Shown here piece after piece: positions 1 through 4,403 of a stretch of DNA of 5,091 bases. The notes under the pieces were generated by a model. It had not been told where the DNA came from. It did not search any database and was given only the letters and a program-made list of their open reading frames with translations. A program made the position numbers and the translations under genes. The DNA comes from Ruminiclostridium sp. (GTDB lineage: Bacteria > Bacillota_A > Clostridia > Oscillospirales > Ruminococcaceae). The DNA lies in assembly GCA_017550775.1 (NCBI GenBank), contig JAFZOA010000387.1, positions 1-5,091 of the forward strand, read 5' to 3'. Position 1 is the first letter of the stretch. Every line of letters starts with the position of its first letter.

Positions 1-432
1 ATAGTCCCGCTTACCGCCGAAAGCCCCACTCTCACCTTCAACAAGATCGGCCGTCACCAGTCTCAGCTCGTCCGCACCCGTATCTGCACCGACAAGAGCC
101 CGTGGCTCGCGGAGTGCAAGGTCGGCGATATCCATACTATCCCGATATCCCACGGTGAGGGTCGCTTCGTTGCGAGCGACGAGGTGATAAAGAAGCTCAT
201 CGCGAACGGTCAGGTGGCTACACAGTACGTTGACCTTAACGGCAACCCGACAATGGAGCTTCGCTACAACCCGAACAGCTCCATGTACGCTATCGAGGGT
301 ATAATCTCCCCGGACGGCCGCGTACTCGGCAAAATGGGTCACAGCGAGAGAATTTCGGCTGACTGCTGCACCAACGTTGACGGTATCAAGGATCAGCCGC
401 TCTTCGGAAGCGGAGTCCGCTACTTCTCATAA
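1..432 (+). CDS. purL: Phosphoribosylformylglycinamidine synthase, C-terminal part (5' end outside window)
   Basis: This is the final 143 codons of the fused FGAM synthase, which makes formylglycinamidine ribonucleotide from FGAR, glutamine and ATP in purine synthesis. The visible part belongs to the C-terminal class I glutaminase domain that releases ammonia from glutamine. Seen in the sequence: NKIGRHQSQLVRTRI near the left edge, then PISHGEGRF, whose His (window residue 51) and Glu (53) match the catalytic His and Glu of the glutaminase triad; the nucleophilic Cys lies upstream of the window. The stretches YVDLNGNPTME, GKMGHSER and a terminal SGVRYFS are typical of the long clostridial single-chain PurL (about 1,200 to 1,300 residues) rather than stand-alone PurQ, which usually ends nearer a PHPER motif. 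The frame is open from base 1 to a TAA stop. Codons are strongly biased to AAC, CTC and CCG, as in a well-expressed housekeeping gene. An intrinsic terminator follows 12 bp after the stop. Confidence 0.93.
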   Translation: MVPLTAESPTLTFNKIGRHQSQLVRTRICTDKSPWLAECKVGDIHTIPISHGEGRFVASDEVIKKLIANGQVATQYVDLNGNPTMELRYNPNSSMYAIEGIISPDGRVLGKMGHSERISADCCTNVDGIKDQPLFGSGVRYFS

Positions 433-444
433 ACAGATAATCGG

Positions 445-488
445 TTTCCCGGTCGTGTATCCTGACGGTAGGCGGCCGGGAAATTTTT
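445..488 (+). terminator. Intrinsic terminator after purL
   Basis: TTTCCCGGTCG (445-455) pairs with CGGCCGGGAAA (473-483) to form an 11-bp stem with one G-U pair and a 17-base loop. The stem is followed directly by TTTTT (484-488). It lies 12 bp beyond the purL stop and separates purine synthesis from the sigma-factor operon. Confidence 0.88.
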
Positions 489-590
489 CCGTAAACGTGA
501 AAGATTCCGTTCCGTTTTGCGACTGTATAAGTGAAGGTATATCCGAACAAGACGGACGATCGGATAATGACGGAAGTATTGCGAAGGACG

Positions 591-596
591 GGGGAG
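591..596 (+). promoter_or_regulatory. Ribosome binding site that fixes the sigma-factor start
   Basis: GGGGAG lies 6 bases before the ATG at 603. The in-frame GTG at 531 has no purine-rich site in front of it, so 603 is the better start. It also gives a protein beginning MEDAGIIELY, which looks like the usual N-terminus of this family. The untranslated stretch from 489 to 602 contains no promoter I can assign with confidence. Confidence 0.75.
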
Positions 597-602
597 CGAG
601 AA

Positions 603-1160
603 ATGGAAGACGCGGGGATAATCGAGCTGTATTTCAGGCGCGACGAGGCGGCGATAAAGGAAACGGACATCAAGTACGGCGCGTACTGCACGGCGATAGC
701 GCTCGGACTGCTGCAGATCAACGAGGACGCGCAGGAATGTGTGAACGATACATACCTGTCGTCGTGGGAGCAGATACCGCCGCTGGTACCCGATTGCCTG
801 CGGGCATTCCTCGGTCGGGTCACGCGCAACATCGCGATAGGACGGTACAGGAAAATGCACGCGAGGAAACGTTATGACGGAATGGAGGTCGGGCTTTCGG
901 AGCTCGCGGAGTGCTTACCCTCCGATAAGAACGTTGAGCGGGAGTACGACGCGAAGGAACTCGGCGGGCAGATAAGCGACTGGCTGGACGGGCTTTCCGT
1001 GCCGGACAGAATGGTGTTCGTGCGAAGGTACTGGTTCGGTGATACGGCGGCTCTGCTCGCGAAGAAAACCGGCATTTCCGAGGCGGGGATGTCGAGGAAG
1101 CTGTCGCGGCTCCGGGCGGGTCTGAGAGATTACCTTACGGAAAGGGGGACTGAGCTGTGA
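603..1160 (+). CDS. ECF-like RNA polymerase sigma factor
   Basis: This 185-residue protein has the two-domain layout of extracytoplasmic-function sigma factors, which direct RNA polymerase to a small stress or envelope regulon. Sigma region 2 covers roughly residues 14-85: NEDAQECVNDTYLSSWEQIPP (40-60) is the core-binding and -10 part, and LRAFLGRVTRNIAIGRYRK (66-84) is the helix that normally reads the -10 element. A variable acidic linker follows (about 93-120). Region 4 (about 123-180) contains DRMVFVRRYWFGD and a helix-turn-helix near TAALLAKKTGISEAGMSRKLSRLR (148-171 as a whole) that should read the -35 element. Close relatives are very common in Clostridia, usually next to a membrane-anchored partner, as here: the next gene overlaps by 4 bp, which suggests translational coupling and a sigma/anti-sigma pair. 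The regulon cannot be told from the sequence. Family assignment is firm; the inducing signal is unknown. Confidence 0.9.
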   Translation: MEDAGIIELYFRRDEAAIKETDIKYGAYCTAIALGLLQINEDAQECVNDTYLSSWEQIPPLVPDCLRAFLGRVTRNIAIGRYRKMHARKRYDGMEVGLSELAECLPSDKNVEREYDAKELGGQISDWLDGLSVPDRMVFVRRYWFGDTAALLAKKTGISEAGMSRKLSRLRAGLRDYLTERGTEL

Positions 1161-2863
1161 GCGACAAGGGCATGAAAATGTATGACGCGGTCACGGAGAT
1201 ACGCGACGACATAGTTGAGCAGGCGGCGGACTATCGGTTTAAGAAGTCCCCGGCGCGCCTGATAAAGCCGATCGGTATCACGGCGGGAGTTTGTGTCGCG
1301 GTAGGAGCAGCGGTGTTTGCTGCTGTGACGATTCCCGGGATAACAGTCAGCCCGGCGACGGGGCAAAACGGTGAGGTCACAACTGCGGGTGCGGCGGGTA
1401 CATACGCTCCGGACGGTTATCCGAGCGCGGGTGATGTTCCCGCATACGGAGGCGGCGGCGATGCTGTGACAGTCGTTCCCGGCGGAACTGTTGCCGGCGG
1501 TGAAAATTGGTTCTGGATAGAGCGGTACAAGCCGCCGGTGATGCCCCTTGCCGCAGCGGAGGAATGCGACGGTCTGACCGCGGAGCGCGAGCTGACGTTT
1601 GAGCTGAAAAATGAGAACTTTCCCGCCAATTTAGCCGATGCCGACGATAAGCGGCAATTTATAGGCGTGTTCACCGCCGTGGACGGCTACACGCTTACCA
1701 ACACCACCGGCGCGGACAGGACAGTAAAGCTCATGTACCCGTTCAGGTGCGCGCTCAACGACCTCGAAGGCAAGCAGACCGAAGTCGTGTGGGGCGAGAA
1801 TTATCCGACGATAACGGTAAACGGCTCGGAAATAAAGGCTGAGTTCGTCGCGGGCGGCTACAGCGGAGCCTTTGCGAGCGCCGCCTACCCCGCGCTGAGT
1901 GACAGGTCGAACCTTTACGACTTCCGCATCAGCGATGAGTATATCGGGCTGCTCGGGGACGGGACGTATCTGCGGAACGCTCTCTCTGCGGCACCGACCT
2001 TTGACGAGCCGGTAATAGTGTACCGGGTACACGACTACGGCGACTCCGTCGGAACTACGGGTGCGGCGGCTATCGCGGTGAGCTATAAGCCCGGGAACAA
2101 CTCGCGTATCACCACGTTCGGCTTCAACGGTTACAATGAGAACAGCGTTTCCCGCACGGACAGCTTTTTCCTGCGTGAAGGTCAACTCTATACCGGCAGC
2201 AGGTTCATCATCGTCCGCGGCGACGATATAAGCTGCGTTACCCTGAACGGCTATCCGAACGGCGCCTGCGAGCCCGGCACCGAGGTGCCGTATATATACG
2301 GCGAGGTTGAGCGGCTCGAAATGACATACGGAGAGCTGCTTCCGAAAATAATACTTGCGTCCGTGGAGAAGGACTGGAACTGCTCCGGAGCGTATGAGAG
2401 CTGTAAAAGCGGTCTGCTGTCCGAAAGCGCGCTGTGTAATGCCGTTATCAAGTATCTGAGCGCATATGGGGCTTACTCCGACAGACCGATAGAAAGATAT
2501 ATGGGGCTCGGCGACTTACAGTTCCAGATAGAGGACGCGGTACGGTGCGAGCGGATAATGTACTCGGCGTTCGAGGTGACGATACCCGCGGGCGGGAGCG
2601 TTACCGTCACCGCGAAGCTCACCCGCGAAGCGTACATGGACGTTGACAGGAGCACGGGCGATATCATATACAGCCTCGAAATGTTCCCCGCCCTCGGGAG
2701 CACGCCTGACTTTTTGGCTCAGACGTTCACGGTCACGGGTATGCCCGACGCGGACATCACCGAAAGCAATGTCGGCACGCAGGTAACGGACGGGGTGCTC
2801 AGAACAGAGATCTCCGGCTCGGAGCGGGTATATTCCCTGCGGTTCGCACCAAAGTACCGGTAA
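1157..2863 (+). CDS. Membrane-anchored probable anti-sigma factor with large extracytoplasmic domain
   Basis: This is a 568-residue single-pass protein. A short cytoplasmic head (1-37) carries YDAVTEIRDDIVEQA, a motif often seen at the start of proteins encoded beside this class of clostridial sigma factor and the likely sigma-binding part. One membrane segment (about 38-59) follows the basic stretch RFKKSPARLIK, giving an N-inside orientation. A Gly/Ala/Thr/Pro-rich linker (about 62-112) leads into roughly 450 residues outside the cell. These include beta-rich segments such as GYTLTNTTGADRTVKLMYPF (177-196) and, near the C-terminus, SVTVTAKLTREAY. No cysteine zinc motif of the ZAS type is visible in the head. 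The GTG start overlaps the sigma stop as GTGA and has GGGGGA 7 bases upstream; in-frame ATGs at 1172 and 1178 are alternatives, the latter with AAGGG 7 bases upstream. The anti-sigma role is inferred from gene order and architecture; it could instead be a sigma-regulated surface protein. Confidence 0.78.
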   Translation: MSDKGMKMYDAVTEIRDDIVEQAADYRFKKSPARLIKPIGITAGVCVAVGAAVFAAVTIPGITVSPATGQNGEVTTAGAAGTYAPDGYPSAGDVPAYGGGGDAVTVVPGGTVAGGENWFWIERYKPPVMPLAAAEECDGLTAERELTFELKNENFPANLADADDKRQFIGVFTAVDGYTLTNTTGADRTVKLMYPFRCALNDLEGKQTEVVWGENYPTITVNGSEIKAEFVAGGYSGAFASAAYPALSDRSNLYDFRISDEYIGLLGDGTYLRNALSAAPTFDEPVIVYRVHDYGDSVGTTGAAAIAVSYKPGNNSRITTFGFNGYNENSVSRTDSFFLREGQLYTGSRFIIVRGDDISCVTLNGYPNGACEPGTEVPYIYGEVERLEMTYGELLPKIILASVEKDWNCSGAYESCKSGLLSESALCNAVIKYLSAYGAYSDRPIERYMGLGDLQFQIEDAVRCERIMYSAFEVTIPAGGSVTVTAKLTREAYMDVDRSTGDIIYSLEMFPALGSTPDFLAQTFTVTGMPDADITESNVGTQVTDGVLRTEISGSERVYSLRFAPKYR

Positions 2864-2877
2864 CATAAGACAGACCC

Positions 2878-2913
2878 GGCGCATTGCCCCGAAAGCGGGT
2901 AATGCGCCTTTTT
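2878..2913 (+). terminator. Intrinsic terminator after the sigma/anti-sigma operon
   Basis: GGCGCATTGCCC (2878-2889) pairs with GGGTAATGCGCC (2897-2908) in a 12-bp stem with one G-U pair and a 7-base loop. It is followed by TTTTT (2909-2913). It begins 14 bp after the stop of the upstream gene and ends that transcription unit, so the next operon needs its own promoter. Confidence 0.92.
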
Positions 2914-3024
2914 GCTGTGTTTTCGTATATAGGCGCATTTGTTTTCTGTTCCCGGTCAACGGCGAGAGAGAAAGGGAATACTCCGGGGTTTGTCCGCATA
3001 TTGTTTAGGGAATGGGGTGGTGGT

Positions 3025-3249
3025 ATGACGGACGAAAAAACGGTGATACTCGCGGAACTGAAACGGATCGAAGCAATGCTGTACAAGAACGAGCAGCTTT
3101 TTGACCTCACGGCGGACAGTGCGGACACGGAAGCGCTCATCTACGAGCACAGAGCGCTCGAAGTCCGCCGTTCCGCGCTGTACGCACGGGCAAAGGAGCT
3201 TGGTATAAGGGAGGAATGTATATGTGGGAGACAGGGGCGTTATGTGTGA
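3025..3249 (+). CDS. DUF2508 / YaaL-like small protein
   Basis: This 74-residue, helical, charged, soluble protein has no membrane segment. The core QLFDLTADSADTEALIYEHRAL followed by RRSALYARAKELGI fits the DUF2508 pattern of an FdlvtDp-like turn, an IYE helix and a C-terminal AKELG; B. subtilis YaaL has a similar length. Its biochemical role is unknown in the family. Context is informative: in Bacillus, yaaL lies directly upstream of bofA, and here the next gene is BofA-like and overlaps by 28 bp. I chose the ATG at 3025 because the frame upstream runs back through the terminator hairpin at 2878-2913 and encodes nothing recognisable. The purine- and G-rich stretch before 3025 is only a fair ribosome binding site. 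The C-terminal tail ECICGRQGRYV lies in the overlap and may be under relaxed constraint. Confidence 0.75.
   Translation: MTDEKTVILAELKRIEAMLYKNEQLFDLTADSADTEALIYEHRALEVRRSALYARAKELGIREECICGRQGRYV
3207..3214 (+). promoter_or_regulatory. Ribosome binding site deciding the bofA-like start
   Basis: AAGGGAGG lies inside the end of the preceding gene. It is 7 bases before the ATG at 3222 but only 1 base before the in-frame ATG at 3216, so 3222 is the likely start codon. Confidence 0.7.
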
Positions 3250-3458
3250 CCGGGGTGATAATGGCGGCGATGTATTCGCGCACGTCCTACCCGAAGCTGT
3301 ACGCGTTATTCAATACGGCTGCGGGCGCGCTTAGCCTGATAGCCTCGGAAACGGTGTTTTCCGGCGGGCTTGAGGGGATAACCCCGTACAGCGCGGCGCT
3401 CTCGGTGATACTCGGGGTGCCGGGTACGATAGCGCACAGGCTGTTACAGATGATGTAG
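3222..3458 (+). CDS. bofA: BofA-like pro-sigma-K processing inhibitor
   Basis: This is a 78-residue hydrophobic protein with two clear membrane stretches (about 5-18 and 28-46) and a C-terminal amphipathic segment. The diagnostic part is the end: GITPYSAALSVILGVPGTIA (52-71), where ILGVPG (63-68) matches the ILGIPG-type signature of BofA, preceded by an AGALSLIA helix like that of BofA. In B. subtilis, BofA works with SpoIVFA in the outer forespore membrane to block the SpoIVFB protease and so delay sigma-K maturation. Here the protease candidate is encoded two genes downstream, and a YaaL-like gene precedes it, as in Bacillus. The polar residues I recall as important in the Bacillus protein (two Asn and a Thr) do not appear conserved: the only Asn here is N31, and the position before the conserved helix reads TPYS. 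The start overlaps the upstream gene by 28 bp. A generic BofA-superfamily membrane protein is the alternative. Confidence 0.72.
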   Translation: MWETGALCVTGVIMAAMYSRTSYPKLYALFNTAAGALSLIASETVFSGGLEGITPYSAALSVILGVPGTIAHRLLQMM

Positions 3459-3463
3459 GAGGG
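3457..3463 (+). promoter_or_regulatory. Strong ribosome binding site for the single-pass protein gene
   Basis: AGGAGGG overlaps the TAG stop of the bofA-like gene (3456-3458) and sits 5 bases before the ATG at 3469. The in-frame GTG at 3463 overlaps the site itself and is therefore not the start. It is the most consensus-like Shine-Dalgarno in the cluster, suggesting this protein is made in good amount. Confidence 0.75.
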
Positions 3464-3468
3464 TGAAA

Positions 3469-3771
3469 ATGACAGTAAAGGTTATGTCGGCGGACGCTGT
3501 GACAGTACCGCGTGAGGTGCCCGTCCCGACAGAGCGGGCGGAGGAACAGCCGGTTCAGGAGACCGGACAGGCCGCAGCGGCACCTTACGCATACACGGAA
3601 AGCGTGTACAGGAGAGCCGCTTCCCGGAGGCGTACCGTGGGCTTCGGCGATATCGTGTTCGTACAGCTCGTCCTGTCCGCGCTGCTCGCGGTGGGGCTGT
3701 GGGCGGGAAGCGCCTTCGGGAGCCCGGAGATAAGCGGGATATGCGCAAGGGTCGCGGAGCTTTTCCGGTAG
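3469..3771 (+). CDS. Small single-pass membrane protein in the spoIVFA position
   Basis: This 100-residue protein has an acidic, Pro/Glu/Ala-rich cytoplasmic region (1-45), a strongly basic stretch RRAASRRR (48-55), one membrane segment (about 62-82, within FGDIVFVQLVLSALLAVGLW) and a short outer tail FGSPEISGICARVAELFR (83-100). The charge pattern predicts N-inside. I do not recognise it as a named family with certainty. The arrangement of basic stretch, one membrane helix, then a short Pro-containing amphipathic tail resembles the N-terminal half of clostridial SpoIVFA-type proteins, but the LytM/M23 domain that follows in SpoIVFA is absent: the gene stops cleanly. It lies 10 bp after the bofA-like gene, and the protease gene begins inside its last 31 bp, so it probably belongs to the same membrane complex. 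Role as an anchor or inhibitor of the protease is inference. Confidence 0.62.
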   Translation: MTVKVMSADAVTVPREVPVPTERAEEQPVQETGQAAAAPYAYTESVYRRAASRRRTVGFGDIVFVQLVLSALLAVGLWAGSAFGSPEISGICARVAELFR

Positions 3772-4322
3772 AGTTCGAGGCGCGGTTCTCGTTCTTCGCG
3801 GTGCTCGGGTTTCTGGTGTGCACGGACAGGGACGGGGTATCGCTGATGTGCGCGGGAGCCTGTCTGCTGCACGAGCTCGGTCACCTTGCGGTAATGCTCA
3901 TCGAGAAGCGCCCGCCCGACGGGATAGTGCTGTACGGCGGGGGAATACATATTCGCGGCGGAAGTACGAGCTTTCCGGCGGCGTCGGCGGGGGTGGCGGT
4001 GAACACGGCGCTGTTCCTGCTGTGCGGTCTGATACCGTGGGAGAGCAGGGATATCCGGCTGTTCGGGGTGGTGAACCTGCTGATAGCGGCGTTCAACCTG
4101 TTACCGTTCGGTGAGCTGGACGGGAAGCTGATGCTGGACAGGTCGCTGACTATGGCGTTCACACCGCAGACCGCTGTGCGCGTATCGGAAATATGCGAAC
4201 GGCTCGTGCCCGCCATACTTGTCCCGGCGGTTATCGTGCTTGCGTTTACGGGTTTTCTCAACTTTTCGGCGGTAATTTTCCTGATTTACGTTTTAGCAGT
4301 TGAAATTCCGGAGAAAATATAG
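3741..4322 (+). CDS. spoIVFB: Site-2 protease (M50 family), SpoIVFB-like
   Basis: This is a 193-residue polytopic intramembrane zinc metalloprotease. Seen: HELGH at 44-48 (zinc ligands H44 and H48, catalytic E45), an SAGVAVN segment at 82-88 typical of the central S2P helix, and NLLPFGELDG at 119-128, where D127 should be the third zinc ligand. The spacing nearly equals that of B. subtilis SpoIVFB (HELGH at 43-47, Asp 137). Hydrophobic stretches suggest six membrane segments: about 16-28, 33-55, 80-100, 105-124, 156-172 and 173-187. In Bacillus this enzyme cuts pro-sigma-K in the mother cell late in sporulation. The protein ends right after the last segment, so the C-terminal CBS domain of SpoIVFB is missing. 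Start ATG 3741 overlaps the upstream gene by 31 bp; its ribosome site (GGAG at 3726-3729) is weak and distant, so coupled translation is likely. The radical SAM gene downstream matches the usual clostridial neighbourhood of this protease. The actual substrate is unproven. Confidence 0.85.
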   Translation: MRKGRGAFPVEFEARFSFFAVLGFLVCTDRDGVSLMCAGACLLHELGHLAVMLIEKRPPDGIVLYGGGIHIRGGSTSFPAASAGVAVNTALFLLCGLIPWESRDIRLFGVVNLLIAAFNLLPFGELDGKLMLDRSLTMAFTPQTAVRVSEICERLVPAILVPAVIVLAFTGFLNFSAVIFLIYVLAVEIPEKI

Positions 4323-4328
4323 TATAAT
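4300..4328 (+). promoter_or_regulatory. Near-consensus sigma-A promoter for the radical SAM gene
   Basis: TTGAAA (4300-4305) and a perfect TATAAT (4323-4328) are separated by 17 bp. The -35 box lies within the last codons of the protease gene, and the -10 begins one base after its stop codon. Transcription would start near 4335, giving a leader of about 70 bases. No terminator separates the two genes, so read-through from the sporulation-like cluster is also possible. Confidence 0.88.
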
Positions 4329-4338
4329 GGTATCTATA

Positions 4339-4369
4339 CGGTTCCGTCCCTCTGCGGGGAAGGAAGCCG
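4339..4369 (+). other. Possible hairpin in the 5' leader
   Basis: CGG-TTCC-TCCC (4339-4350) can pair with GGGA-GGAA-CCG (4357-4369), with one mismatch (G4346/A4361), one bulged G (4366) and a TCTGCG loop. No T-tract follows, so it is not an intrinsic terminator. It may stabilise the mRNA or act in the leader; no known riboswitch is recognised. The later CCGG repeat (4367-4370 and 4378-4381) could form a competing small stem. Confidence 0.4.
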
Positions 4370-4403
4370 GACATTCACCGGAATTTTGATTGGAGATTAA
4401 ACG

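Noticed and set aside
1..432. Stand-alone PurQ glutaminase subunit
   Set aside because: The GKMGHSER and SGVRYF ending and the NKIGRH segment match the fused clostridial PurL better than PurQ, although the upstream sequence would settle it.
502..568. Possible promoters before the sigma gene (TTGCGA at 517-522, TATAAG at 526-531, GATAAT at 563-568)
   Set aside because: None of these boxes has a good partner at 16-18 bp, so no promoter call is justified; ECF autoregulation may use a site I cannot define.
377..877. Long + strand open frame across the purL end and the sigma gene start
   Set aside because: It runs through the purL terminator hairpin and overlaps the sigma gene out of frame; the Arg/Gly-rich translation has no recognisable pattern.
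1631..2185. 184-codon open frame on the - strand
   Set aside because: It is antisense to the anti-sigma gene in GC-rich DNA, has no ribosome site of note and an Arg/Val-rich translation with no motif.
2884..3024. N-terminal extension of the DUF2508 gene from the ATG-like start at 2884
   Set aside because: The extension begins inside the terminator hairpin and adds 47 residues with no family match; the ATG at 3025 gives a protein of normal length.
1463..3506. Shared 11-mer GCTGTGACAGT at 1463-1473 and 3496-3506
   Set aside because: It falls in two unrelated coding regions in GC-rich DNA with no flanking similarity; chance is the simplest explanation.
3818..4114. + strand open frame of 98 codons inside the protease gene
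   Set aside because: The frame containing HELGH and NLLPFGELDG is clearly the real one; this alternative translation is low-complexity Arg/Gly-rich.
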